64,000 bases of DNA from Synechococcus sp. AG-679-C18 (GCA_003210755.1 QCUL01000009.1:1-64000), one strand, 5' to 3'; shown: positions 46,019 through 54,874, counted from the stretch's first letter. Notes: generated by a model not told the origin, from the letters alone. Numbers and translations: made by a program.

Positions 46019-46168
46019 TTGGTTCATTCCCTTCTTGCAACCGCCTGGTGCCTTACATCTGCAGTGTCATGGGTTGATATCTCCACTCACGATGCCAAAG
46101 ATCGTTGGGCTAAACGAGCGCATCAAATGGCTTCGCATTGTCATCACCACCGCAATGGTTGTCACTGA
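46019..46168 (+). CDS. Putative secreted His/Cys-rich peptide (49 residues)
   Basis: Frame from TTG 46019: a signal-like N-terminus (VHSLLATAWCLTSAVSW), a charged middle (STHDAKDRWAKRAHQMA) and a metal-ligand-rich end (SHCHHHRNGCH). Seven His and three Cys in 49 residues. No ATG start and no clear ribosome site; other frames here are also open, so coding status is tentative. If real, it is a candidate periplasmic metal-binding peptide. Confidence 0.35.
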   Translation: MVHSLLATAWCLTSAVSWVDISTHDAKDRWAKRAHQMASHCHHHRNGCH

Positions 46169-46950
46169 TGCGGGTACTCCGGTTGTGCTCAGCTGCCCCC
46201 TCAGTTATCACTGTTTGCTTGCCAGCAGGGCTTTATCTTGTTCGCATTGCATCGTTAAGATCTTGTGCGTAACGTCAGTTCAAAGCACATCATTGATCAT
46301 GTCTTCTGTACCGTTGGTTTAAAGCTTGTGTTTGGCAACGGAAGAGACAGTGGTCAATAAAATTAGAAACCGTTTTTTTGTGAGGTCAATACCAAAGGGG
46401 ACTGGTTCGAGATATTGCTTGAAGAGTTTTTGGATTGCTGGACGAGAAAGATATTCTTAGCTTTGTCCGTGCTCAATTATTGCCAAGAGCATCAACAGGG
46501 CCTGATTTTTACTCAGGGGATGGATTTCAAATTCCTGTGCTTCTCGGCACCAGCTGGCTTGTTAGACATAGCTGAACCGTCCCCAGCAGCTGACAAATCA
46601 TATTGCTTTGCCCCAAGCTCGAGCTGAGCAATGATTTGTAATGGACAGGGAACTTGAGATTTCTTCAATTCTCTATGTTGATGCCTTGAATTGAGGAAGC
46701 GCTGGGACATCAGGGCAATCAGAAAACCTTCCGGAGGGCTTGCTTTGCCGGAATTTTTCTCCCTTTGTGGTAAAGGCAAATTTGAGCATGTAAACCAATC
46801 CGTAGTTGTTACATCAACCCCTGTATTCGCAATGGTTTTCGAATCTGTAGTCACTTCTTGATCGAAGTAATGGAGTGCACGACAGCTGCGTTTGCTCTCT
46901 TAGAGAGCCTTTTAACAGGAGCCCAACGGTGTTATTAACGTGTTAGTTAT
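46169..46950. other. Gene-poor stretch with a possible gene remnant
   Basis: Several overlapping open frames of 70-110 codons occur here on both strands, none recognisable. One plus-strand frame (about 46421-46576) has protein-like content (GLLDEKDILSFVRAQLLP, then DGFQIPVLLGTSWLVRH) but no start codon besides an internal TTG, and reads like the end of a truncated gene. Confidence 0.3.
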
Positions 46951-46972
46951 TGATATTGATTCTCAATAATCA
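46951..46972. promoter_or_regulatory. Fur-box-like palindrome
   Basis: TGATATTGA / TTC / TCAATAATCA: near-perfect inverted repeat resembling iron-responsive Fur operators, which are AT-rich 19-21 bp palindromes built from GATAAT-like hexamers, with GATTCTCA in the centre. It lies about 135 bases before the 47107 gene. Confidence 0.5.
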
Positions 46973-47106
46973 TGGAAGTGGGCGGGGCCTCTCGTGCAAT
47001 GGTTCTTGAGTCTTTTCAATCGTGGGTTGATGCTCGCCCTTGTTATGGGGGCTTTCAATTGCTTTTGCTACAAAATCTGAGAAGACCTCAGCTCAGTTGA
47101 TCGCAA

Positions 47107-47373
47107 ATGCCTGCTCCTAAATCCACTACTCAACCCAATGCTCGTTGTTGGGTGTGGTTCAAGGGCAATCCCCTTAAAAGCGAAGGATGTTGGAAGGGGG
47201 GGTGGTACGGAGCACCTTCCGTGATCGGAGGGATAAGGATTGAGCATCATGAATACGTGCCATGCCGAGTGCCGGAGTGGAGAGTGTTGTTTGCAGAACC
47301 TGCTGATATGGAAGCTTCTCCATCAATTCCAGAAGGTGAGCTTTGGAAGTTGTATCCGACTGAACCTCAATAA
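47107..47373 (+). CDS. Small Trp-rich protein, unknown function
   Basis: An 88-residue protein beginning MPAPKSTTQPNARCWVWFKG, with CWKGGWYG, IRIEHHEYVPCRVPEW and an acidic end. Three cysteines and many Trp, compact beta-like pattern. No domain recognised. A Fur-like box lies about 135 bases upstream. Coding composition is good and GC higher than in the flanking island. Confidence 0.65.
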   Translation: MPAPKSTTQPNARCWVWFKGNPLKSEGCWKGGWYGAPSVIGGIRIEHHEYVPCRVPEWRVLFAEPADMEASPSIPEGELWKLYPTEPQ

Positions 47374-47883
47374 CAAATTTTTGGTCTCTACTGGAGAGCT
47401 TGCCCTCTAGGAATATTTTGATTCGCTTAACCTCTCATGTCCTTTGAAGCTGACAGAAACGGCTAGATCTGTGAGGTGGCTCCACTGAAGGACTTAAGCA
47501 GCAGTGACTGTGGTTTCGATTTCAGACCAAGAATGGATGACCTGTTGCTTCGAAGGCTAGATCTACGTCTATGGAATTCAGTCTTCATATTCCCATTTCA
47601 CTAGATTGATACGCCTCAATTCAATGTTGAGATTAGCAAGCCTATTTGTAAATCCTATCTCTTGGGATTGGCTGCGAAGATAAATGAATTTAAGCTATTA
47701 CCTTAAAAGAAAAGAGTTGACAAAAGATCGTTAAGACTTCTTGGAATTGCAATTAAGGTCACCGCTTAAAAGTGGCAGTTTCAAGGTGTTTTTATGGGCT
47801 CGAAGGCTTGCTCTGTAAGTAGTGGTTTAGATAGGTGCCAGGTGTAAATTGTGAATTTGGTTTTGATCAGAATGAAATATTAG
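47374..47883. other. Intergenic region, no supported gene
   Basis: About 510 AT-rich bases; longest ATG frame about 23 codons. The word GGCTAGATCT occurs at 47460 and again near 47555, about 95 bases apart; I attach no function to it. Confidence 0.35.
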
Positions 47884-48195
47884 TTAAGTATTTAATTTTT
47901 CCGTCGCTATGAATCCAAGCAATTGGAGGCTTTTGAGGCTTTTGAGTGTCTTTTGGGCTTGTGCGAGCATTGGCCTCCCCTGAGGGGCACAGTCTGCGAT
48001 CAGGGATGCTGCTAAAGAAGCCTCTGCTTTGACTAACTCGATACATTGATTGATCCGATCCATAGAACTCCCAGTGGTCGCTTGGCATTGATCATTAAGA
48101 GCTGGAGATATTTCAGCCAAAAGTTGGTTAAGTGCTTGCTGTATCGATTCAATACTCGGCTCTTCCAGTGATGTCATGCGGTCAGGTTCATTCAT
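47884..48195 (-). CDS. Small helical protein, unknown function
   Basis: A 103-residue protein: acidic N-terminus (MNEPDRMTSLEEPSIESI), long helices (QALNQLLAEISPALNDQ, CIELVKAEASLAASLIAD) and a Lys/Leu-rich end. No membrane segment or domain recognised. Good coding pattern in an AT-rich region. Confidence 0.55.
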   Translation of the reverse strand: MNEPDRMTSLEEPSIESIQQALNQLLAEISPALNDQCQATTGSSMDRINQCIELVKAEASLAASLIADCAPQGRPMLAQAQKTLKSLKSLQLLGFIATEKLNT

Positions 48196-48392
48196 TTTGA
48201 AGGGAAAGGCAGGAAGTGTGTTGTTTTAATGATATGAGTTTCTTATTGATTTACAAGGCAAAGTCAGGGAGATCGCCGAGTTGAAATAGTCCTAAAAATT
48301 TAATTTAGTAATTAACAGATGAAATAATTGTTTCTGCCTTTTTGAAGCCAAATCCCTAAAAGGAATGACTATGGCTTTGTTATATGTTCCAA

Positions 48393-50096
48393 TCATGATG
48401 AACAGCTATAGTAAGAGATACCCCCAAAATGAAAATATTTTTCAGGTTTTAATCGATAATATTTTGCTTCGATTTCTTGCGATTGCTCATTATATGGATC
48501 ACTGAAAACTTCCTGCAACTCTTTGATTAATGCAAAGTTGCCAAGTTTGGCTTGTTCATAAGCAGGGGCAATGAGCCATTCTCTCCATATGTATTTGGGG
48601 TTGACAAGTTTCATTTTTCTTGATATTTCGGCGTGATCGTTGTTTGGATTTAATTGGTCATGCCAGTCCTGAATCCAATTTTGCCATTCTACTTCAAGTT
48701 GTTGAGGTATTTTATCGTAAAAACTTTTTCTTAAAGTTGACAAGTCATGCGGTAAATAAGATAACTCTCGGAAGAAGATTGTAAAATCAACGGTTGTACT
48801 CATCATCAGATCTACTAATCTCATGAAAAGCTGATGATTGTATTCGTCTAATCCAAGTTTAGATGCCCACATGTTTTGAGTTATTGTAGTGGTTTTTTTC
48901 TTGAAGTCATAAAAGACTTTGTCCAGCTGTTCTAATGCCAATGTATTGTCTATAAGTATTAATCTAATGGCCTTCCAAAACATTTGATAATTGGCTTCTG
49001 CTGCTAGTGGTTGGTTGAAATATGAAAAGTGTTCGCCACCACCAATCCAAGGCTGATAGTGAGGATCAAAGTTTTCGCAAAAGCCGAAAGGTCCATAATC
49101 AATAGTAAATCCTCCTGCAGCGCAGTTATCACTGTTGAAGTTACCTTGACAAAATCCAATTCGTAGCCAATCTGCCATCAGTGAGGATAGGCGTTCTTGA
49201 TAAAGTTGAGCCAATCTAATTAACTGCATTTCAAACTCTAGGTCTGGATCAATTTCATTTCGATATTCGCGCTCAATTAAATGAGATATAATCAAGCGCA
49301 GCTCCTCTAACTGTTCTGGATTGTTTGTCTTTCGAGCGCGTCTTGCAAATAATTCCAATTGGCCAACACGCAAAAAAGATGACGCCACTCGTGTTGATAT
49401 TGCAACGGGATCTTCAACTAAAATGTCTGGCTCTGTAGAAATTGAGTTTTCGGAATACCAAGGTCTTCTCACTGTCTCTGATTTGGATACATAGAGAGAG
49501 AGAGAGCGTGTTGTGGGCACTCCAAGCGCCTGCATCAATTCCTGAGCGAGAAACTCTCTCACGCTAGAACGAAGTACTGCGCGACCATCAGCACCACGAC
49601 AGTAAGGAGTGGGGCCAGCACCTTTTAATTGCATCTCCCAACGGTTGCCTTTAAAGATCCCTTCAAACACCGAAATTGCACGGCCATCGCCATAACCGTT
49701 TCCATTTCCAAATGGACATTGTTGGTTGTATTCGGTTCCATAAATTGATAATGCGTATCCAGTTGCCCAGCCAAAAGGTCGCATTGGTTTTCTAGATACG
49801 GAGATATCTCCTGAAAATAGTTTTTGAAAATCTTCGTTTACTGCGAGTTGCTCGCCTAATCCGAGTTCTTTAAATAAAGTCTTGCTATGAATTACATATG
49901 TTGGATTTTCAATTGGTTGAGTTGTTACCGTAACGAAATGACCGGAACGAACTTGCCGCGGACTGTGATCATCGCCATCCATCGATGATTCAGGATCTGC
50001 ATTGAGATTATTCATAAGAGAATAATCTACAAGTTGTATAAACTCTTCGAAGTCTGTAATCACTTGGATTGGTTCTGATTTCGATGCCTGAGACAT
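48393..50096 (-). CDS. selO: SelO / YdiU (UPF0061) pseudokinase-fold AMPylator
   Basis: SelO transfers AMP to protein Ser/Thr/Tyr residues and is linked to redox control. Family blocks: SVSRKPMRPFGWATGYALSIYG-like region, the Gly-rich GNGNGYGDGRAIS, the nucleotide region EMQLKGAGPTPYCRGADGRAVLRSS (positions about 160-185), REFLAQELMQALGVPTTRSL, and the active-site FCQGNFNSDNCAAGGFTIDYGPFGF. At 567 residues it is somewhat longer than E. coli YdiU. Bacterial versions lack the C-terminal selenocysteine seen in animals; none is visible here. It is AT-rich, in keeping with the island. A GTG at 50126 is an alternative start. Confidence 0.92.
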   Translation of the reverse strand: MSQASKSEPIQVITDFEEFIQLVDYSLMNNLNADPESSMDGDDHSPRQVRSGHFVTVTTQPIENPTYVIHSKTLFKELGLGEQLAVNEDFQKLFSGDISVSRKPMRPFGWATGYALSIYGTEYNQQCPFGNGNGYGDGRAISVFEGIFKGNRWEMQLKGAGPTPYCRGADGRAVLRSSVREFLAQELMQALGVPTTRSLSLYVSKSETVRRPWYSENSISTEPDILVEDPVAISTRVASSFLRVGQLELFARRARKTNNPEQLEELRLIISHLIEREYRNEIDPDLEFEMQLIRLAQLYQERLSSLMADWLRIGFCQGNFNSDNCAAGGFTIDYGPFGFCENFDPHYQPWIGGGEHFSYFNQPLAAEANYQMFWKAIRLILIDNTLALEQLDKVFYDFKKKTTTITQNMWASKLGLDEYNHQLFMRLVDLMMSTTVDFTIFFRELSYLPHDLSTLRKSFYDKIPQQLEVEWQNWIQDWHDQLNPNNDHAEISRKMKLVNPKYIWREWLIAPAYEQAKLGNFALIKELQEVFSDPYNEQSQEIEAKYYRLKPEKYFHFGGISYYSCSS

Positions 50097-50310
50097 TTCT
50101 TTAGGACCATCTTGCAATCTAATCACCTTAATGCCTGATCAGACATCTTGTGAATAGGTGGCAATGTTTTCGCTTGGCTTTGTTACTCGTTGCTAAATTT
50201 ACTTCGTGAAATTTAGGGTTTGAAGATCTAATTCTCAAGCTTTATTTAGACGCGAATAAAAATATGAGTCTTTGATTATAGTTTTTATGGTAATTGTTGT
50301 CACTGATGTC

Positions 50311-50442
50311 TCAACTTGAATTGTCGCTTGGATTTACAATGAAAGAACTTTTAACTCTGCTATCGGTCTTTAGGATTTTCTTAGTGGATTGTGCTTTCAA
50401 CAGTGACAATAAAGTCTCATCTTTGGCGATGAATTCTTTCAT
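50311..50442 (-). pseudogene. Start-less or shortened ORF, possible gene remnant
   Basis: The frame is open from a TAA near 50567 to the TGA at 50311 with protein-like content (YYRQFKQYNENQRDISSL, then SNEMKEFIAKDETLLSLLKA), but the only ATG is at 50442, near the 3' part, giving 43 residues. Either a short gene or the remains of a longer one. Confidence 0.3.
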
Positions 50443-50743
50443 TTCATTGCTGAGTTCGTTTTGCGACTTTCTCTGGATATGATGAAGGCTTGAAATATCA
50501 CGTTGATTTTCGTTGTATTGCTTGAATTGACGATAGTAAGAGCTCTTTCTAGTAACGATAGATTAGCCAACCTTATAAAATCAGCTTTTATGCTGATAAA
50601 ATATTAATTATATCTGTTGTGGTCGTTTTCGCTTTTTTGTTCTGTTCCTTTCCATCAGCCTTGAGGATAACCATTATTTGTGAGTATAGTGTTAGAGGCT
50701 TGAGTTCTATTACTCCTGTTAAGGATTTTCAACGCCTGCTTTC
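50443..50743. other. Intergenic region upstream of 50744 gene
   Basis: About 300 AT-rich bases, partly covered by the start-less frame described at 50311-50442. No promoter box, hairpin or RNA recognised. Confidence 0.3.
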
Positions 50744-51082
50744 ATGATGGACTTGATTTACTCTAACTCAATTACTTGTCTTCATCGATTAGCAACAGTA
50801 GATGATGTCGTTAAATTTGTACAGCTATGTGTTGATAAAGGACTTGTTATTGATTTTATCTTGAAGCAAGAGTTAGATGCATTCATTAAGCCTAGTAATG
50901 CTTCAGGCTCTTGGGTTCGTCAGCAGATTGATGGTGTAAGGATCAAGGCGGTTGATCAAGAGGGACTTACGATTTATGCTGTTTGGATGAGAGAATCGTT
51001 GATGAAAGATTATGTTACGCATTTGGAATCAATTAAAAAAACACTGTCTAATTCATCAGTGTTTTTGTTTCCTGTGATTTAG
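50744..51082 (+). CDS. Hypothetical protein, 112 residues
   Basis: Soluble protein beginning MMDLIYSNSITCLHRLATVD, with DVVKFVQLCVDKGLVIDFIL and GVRIKAVDQEGLTIYAVWM. Alternating helix and strand pattern; no domain recognised. Strongly AT-rich codon use (ATT, AAA, TTA). Alone between SelO and a convergent hypothetical gene. Confidence 0.55.
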   Translation: MMDLIYSNSITCLHRLATVDDVVKFVQLCVDKGLVIDFILKQELDAFIKPSNASGSWVRQQIDGVRIKAVDQEGLTIYAVWMRESLMKDYVTHLESIKKTLSNSSVFLFPVI

Positions 51083-51183
51083 GTATTATTTAATTCTTGA
51101 CTTAATTGATTTAAATCTTCCTGTATTAGCACCAATTTTTTGATTTGCGCCATTCACAAATTTGTTTGGTCGAATCTATGCGT

Positions 51184-51534
51184 TCAGCAGATCGAGAATT
51201 CTCCAATGTGTTCTCGCTTTACGCCAATATATTCTTCAAGGACTGCATTTTCGTTGAATTCACCAGTTAGACATTCAATGACTTGTGTGTGAATGAAGGC
51301 TGGTTCTTCAGCTTTTCCTTCTTGGTATGCAAACCTGTCTGGGTAGAGATTTCTGTACTCATTCGGAATTGTTACAAACCAGCTACTGTCGTCACCAGCG
51401 AAGTAAATCTCACCAGCAATGCGATAAAACTCACCATATTTTTTAGGTGGTGCGGGGAGCTTTTGGTAAACCTTTGCTTGTTCATCAATTGTTAAGCCCA
51501 ACCAGCTCAAGCTTCGTTCCATCTTTTCATTCAT
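51184..51534 (-). CDS. Hypothetical protein, 116 residues
   Basis: From ATG 51534: MNEKMERSLSWLGLTIDEQA, then KKYGEFYRIAGEIYFAGDDS, SWFVTIPNEYRNLYPDRFAY and an acidic end with a single Cys at the C-terminus. Frame open to 51570. No family recognised; aromatic-rich and probably soluble. AT-rich. Confidence 0.55.
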   Translation of the reverse strand: MNEKMERSLSWLGLTIDEQAKVYQKLPAPPKKYGEFYRIAGEIYFAGDDSSWFVTIPNEYRNLYPDRFAYQEGKAEEPAFIHTQVIECLTGEFNENAVLEEYIGVKREHIGEFSIC

Positions 51535-52052
51535 TAGAAGCAGTGCAACAGGTGACCCAATTGATAGCATTCTTTCTGGATTATTACTGTAGAAGAGCCC
51601 TTACCAATTGCCTTTGTAATGCCTGAAATCTGGTCTGCTTAGCGTTCTTGCTGGCGTGAAGCATCTAGTCTCATGCTTTGATATTCTACCTCTGACCTTT
51701 ATCAGAACTAGTATTGCCTTTACTGTGTGGTAAAAGTAATTCTGTGATTGTATTAATAGTAGTTTTGACTTGCTTGAATGCACGTCTCATGCTCTTATTA
51801 ATGCATCCCTTGATTTATCGTACTAATTAAATTGATTTATAGCTAGTTCTATAATATCCTCGAAAAGTAAGTGTTTATAATTTTCCTCTTCCTGAATGAG
51901 TTCATTTTGTCTTTTCTGTATGCAAAGTCGAAACCGCTTTGATACGCGATAGATGAATGCAGTTTCTTTATTTCGCAAATTATTCCTGGCTCACTAACCT
52001 CGTTCTATTTTCCAACTTTCAGTAAACCCTTATTTTGGATGACTTCTTGTTC
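51535..52052. other. Intergenic region with one doubtful short ORF
   Basis: About 520 AT-rich bases. A 60-codon minus-strand frame at 51601-51783 (ends TLSRPDFRHYKGNW) is basic and without a ribosome site; I do not call it. No terminator or RNA gene recognised. Confidence 0.3.
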
Positions 52053-52232
52053 TCAACCGCAAGCTCCGACACATTCAAAGGTTCCTGTGCTTGACGCAGC
52101 TAAGGCCATAAAAATAATCACAACTGTTGCAGCAACCAAAACAACTGGCCATACCTGAGTATCAGGATTCATTGCTGTAACGCTTTGAATGAGGTTAATA
52201 CCAGCATAAACATATCCTGGTGATGTGCCCAC
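52053..52232 (-). CDS. Small single-span membrane protein with Cys pair
   Basis: From GTG 52232, 59 residues: polar N-terminus (GTSPGYVYAGINLIQSV), a strong membrane segment (VWPVVLVAATVVIIFMALAA) and a C-terminal FECVGACG. The frame continues upstream without a start through TYAQEEEELPKPQ to a stop in the hairpin at 52297-52317; an ATG at that end lies in another frame, so either the GTG is used or there is a frameshift. No family recognised. Confidence 0.5.
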   Translation of the reverse strand: MGTSPGYVYAGINLIQSVTAMNPDTQVWPVVLVAATVVIIFMALAASSTGTFECVGACG

Positions 52233-52296
52233 TTGGGGCTTAGGAAGCTCCTCCTCTTCTTGAGCGTAGGTAGCGTATACATATCTATTAATTATA

Positions 52297-52322
52297 GACC
52301 TCGCTTAATGCGAGGTCTTTTA
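52297..52322 (+). terminator. Rho-independent terminator-like hairpin
   Basis: Perfect 8-bp stem GACCTCGC (52297-52304) / GCGAGGTC (52310-52317) with a TTAAT loop, followed by TTTTAT on the plus strand. No plus-strand gene of known identity precedes it, and on the minus strand it sits in the leader of the small membrane protein gene. Confidence 0.65.
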
Positions 52323-52850
52323 TCTTATTAACATTCGCAGGTTTTTCTTGAGCTCAATCATGAATGTTGATTTTGCATAGGTTGCGTGTTCATGGATTTA
52401 ATGTTGGATTCTCATTCAGTACCAAGTGGTTCGGGGATCTTCTACTCCCAAAAAATGCTTTATCGATAGGTCAAGTTATTGACAAGTAATTGAGATGTCT
52501 TCCTACTCTGATCCCCTATGTGTCTAGCGACAAAATTAATTTTTAGTATAATGATTAATTCGTATCAAATAAAAATCAATTGTATTTTGACAATTATCTC
52601 GCCCCTATCGATATTAGAATAAGAATTATAGTTGTTTTTTGCAAAAGTTTTAATGATGCAAATGAGTTATTAGATATTTGGTTTTGAGATATTGATCAGT
52701 AAGAATACTCTGAACTACTATGGTTAGCTGGCAGGGTTTGAAATTTATGAGTTAGAATTGTTTAAATCTGAGTTGAAAGTGAAACGATATTTGCTTCTCA
52801 AAAATTATGGATATCAATATCTATTTGTTTTAGAGCGCAATGGTTGGAGT
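52323..52850. other. Intergenic region, very AT-rich
   Basis: About 530 bases, among the most AT-rich in the window. Longest ATG frame about 25 codons. TATAAT-like words are present but not informative at this composition. Nothing supported. Confidence 0.35.
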
Positions 52851-53078
52851 CTAGTTCGTCTCAGGTTTGTTTCGAACTACTGTCTGTTGATTTAAGAAGT
52901 TAGCAGTATCCATTCGCTTCATCTCCCGTGAAAGAAAAAGAGGCCACATACTCAATAAAAAAGTCAGAGTCTTCAGTGCTCGGAGTTGATCATCTGAGCC
53001 TGGCCGTGTGAAATTGAAATCCGTGAGCATCCGTTCAGCAGTGTTTTGCTGCTCTTTGCACCTTTTGTCTATTGACAT
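52851..53078 (-). CDS. Hypothetical protein, 75 residues
   Basis: Begins MSIDKRCKEQQNTAERMLTD, with QLRALKTLTFLLSMWPLFLS and a polar tail. A hydrophobic stretch of about 15 residues could be a membrane-associated helix. Its ATG is three bases after the stop of a 42-residue membrane ORF, so the two form a small operon. No family recognised. Confidence 0.5.
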   Translation of the reverse strand: MSIDKRCKEQQNTAERMLTDFNFTRPGSDDQLRALKTLTFLLSMWPLFLSREMKRMDTANFLNQQTVVRNKPETN

Positions 53079-53081
53079 TGA

Positions 53082-53210
53082 TCAGTTTCGAGCCTGAGAC
53101 TTCTTAACGACCGGGAGGTCTGACGGTTGAGCGAGTACGTAGATGACGGCAGCTGATACAACTCCGGTGAACGCGATCAATCCAATAATGGCAGTTGAGT
53201 AGTCGGTCAT
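53082..53210 (-). CDS. 42-residue single-span membrane peptide
   Basis: Begins MTDYSTAIIGLIAFTGVVSA and continues AVIYVLAQPSDLPVVKKSQ: one hydrophobic span, then a basic tail, similar in style to small photosystem or b6f subunits, though I do not recognise it as one. It directly precedes the 75-residue gene. GC and codon use are better than in the surroundings, which supports coding. Confidence 0.6.
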   Translation of the reverse strand: MTDYSTAIIGLIAFTGVVSAAVIYVLAQPSDLPVVKKSQARN

Positions 53211-53594
53211 TGAAGACACCGTTAACTTATGTAAACAATCTAGAGGGTTTGCGAGGCTAGCTGAATAGGTTTTTTGACTTAGTTTTTTCCAATGCTTTCC
53301 TGCTGATTCAGGCGCCTCAATGCTTTGCTCTTAGTTGGTATGTCTCGGTACAAATTCTCACCTCCCTGAGGGTCGTTATCCGATTAGGAAGTTGGCTCCA
53401 TTTCTTACAACTCATCTGCTCTTTGGTGAAGATTTGGTTTCACTGGGATTAAATCAGCTGAAGTGGGCCCATCTGAAACTTGCTTGGCGCACTGTCTCAA
53501 GAAACGTTTGGATCAGGAGCGCAAATTGACTTTGCAAGGCGGAACGTCAACCCTTCGTTACTTTTGTTAATATTCTAGGAGTTTCCTTGACCAT

Positions 53595-53795
53595 ATGGCC
53601 TCAACCACTAACACCACCCCTGATCCCCAAAAGGTTTTCAGTGAAAAGATCAATGGAAGAGCGGCGATGCTTGGTCTCACTATTGGCCTTGCTGTCGAAG
53701 TATTGACTGGAAAAGGAATTGTTGAACAGCTCTGGTCATTCAATATTGCCTCCAAAGGCATTGATTTTTCAGGGCTTCTTGGTTTTTTTAGTTAG
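53595..53795 (+). CDS. hli: High-light-inducible protein (Hli / Scp)
   Basis: A 66-residue one-helix relative of LHC proteins, which protects photosystems by binding chlorophyll and carotenoid under light stress. The chlorophyll-binding helix contains the signature EKINGRAAMLGLTIGLAVEV. N-terminal polar segment and a short C-terminal FSGLLGFF. Starts at ATG 53595 and is followed by a clear terminator, so it is probably a single-gene transcript. Confidence 0.93.
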   Translation: MASTTNTTPDPQKVFSEKINGRAAMLGLTIGLAVEVLTGKGIVEQLWSFNIASKGIDFSGLLGFFS

Positions 53796-53811
53796 TTGTC
53801 TGACTTGTAGT

Positions 53812-53845
53812 GCAGCTGCATTGTTGGCAGCTGCCCTTATTTTTT
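53812..53845 (+). terminator. Rho-independent terminator after hli
   Basis: Arms GCAGCTGC (53812-53819) and GCAGCTGC (53827-53834), each self-complementary and complementary to the other, followed by CTTATTTTTT. Located 16 bases after the Hli stop. Confidence 0.8.
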
Positions 53846-54361
53846 GCTTAATCATCTGATTGGATTAATTATTGACGAGATTTAACGTTTCTCTCGTCAG
53901 TTTTTCCAGGTATTCAAATTGAGTATTAGGTTTTAATCTTCTCTGTTATTGATTTTTCATCTGATCAATGGAAAATATGCCTTCATTGAAAATGTATCTC
54001 TCTACCAATTTAGTTTTATTTCTCGAAAATTCGCTTGCTAAAAATGAGTTATCTTCTTTTATTTGTTTCGATTTTCAGTCACCGTTTGGTTGGATCGAGT
54101 AGGTGATTTGTGATTTTTTGTAAGCGGTTTTAGGCATGGTTAAATGATCCTCATTCATGACTCATATGGTTTTGCTTCAGAGATTCTTTCTACCTGTTAA
54201 TCCTTCGCAATTGTCTAACTGCCTGCATCAATCACGTGTGAAGATCTGTTCAGGGAACGCGAATCAAATGTTTCGTATCCTTTCAAACGATAAGCTGCTA
54301 AATAATAGTTGAATTCAGTGTCACTTCTTTCTTATCTTTTATTTCACTGCTGGTATGAATT
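53846..54361. other. Intergenic region with a second hairpin and a short ORF
   Basis: Contains hairpin GACGAGA (53874-53880) / TCTCGTC (53892-53898) followed by AGTTTTT, a weaker terminator-like structure, and a 44-codon frame at 53968-54102 (MENMPSLKMYLSTNLVLFLE...) without a ribosome site. Nothing firmly supported. Confidence 0.35.
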
Positions 54362-54784
54362 ATGCCTGCTCATTCACAAGGCCATCAAAAATTTTTAGCT
54401 GGAAGGGAGGCTCGTACTCTGCTGATTGTTTGGTGGTTTGTCTGTGGAATTGTTCTATTTCATGGATTGCTGTTTGCCATTAATGGTGCTCCATTTGCCT
54501 TGGCCTCAGTTTTTCTATGGATACTCATCTCTAAAATGTGGGAAGAATTTGTAACTCATTTAAGGTGTCCCAATGATTCCCGACCAGTTTGGAATTCTGC
54601 CATGGGAGTCATATTGACTGCATTCACCATGGGCGTGTTCTTTGCATTTTTGACTTGGGCCATGTCCTATTTAATGAGTCTTGCTGGTTATGTCGCCATT
54701 GGCTCAGTCCCTCTTTTTGTCATTGCACTAGTGGCGGGATTATGTGTAGGAGCTTCTAAATCATTGGTAAATCATGCGATATGA
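54362..54784 (+). CDS. Integral membrane protein, unknown function
   Basis: A 140-residue protein with four hydrophobic spans (about residues 20-37, 40-58, 80-103 and 112-132) and a hydrophilic loop near ISKMWEEFVTHLRCPNDSRP. N-terminus MPAHSQGHQKFLAGREART is polar. No family recognised. AT-rich for its hydrophobic content but a convincing coding frame. Confidence 0.65.
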   Translation: MPAHSQGHQKFLAGREARTLLIVWWFVCGIVLFHGLLFAINGAPFALASVFLWILISKMWEEFVTHLRCPNDSRPVWNSAMGVILTAFTMGVFFAFLTWAMSYLMSLAGYVAIGSVPLFVIALVAGLCVGASKSLVNHAI

Positions 54785-54874
54785 TTCTTGACTCTTTTTG
54801 TTAAGGCATTTTTTATGAATTGCATCGATGGATTAATTGATATCCTTCAACTTGTTCTAGCTTGGTTGGTTTTG

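Noticed and set aside
46035-46322. 95-codon plus-strand frame
   Set aside because: Overlaps the His/Cys-rich frame in another phase and shows no recognisable fold; kept out for lack of evidence.
46513-46854. 113-codon minus-strand frame
   Set aside because: Low-complexity, basic, no ribosome site; overlaps two other frames. Could be real but unsupported.
53335-53529. 64-codon plus-strand frame before hli
   Set aside because: Starts only at TTG without a ribosome site and has no homologous feel; may be a remnant but I cannot support it.
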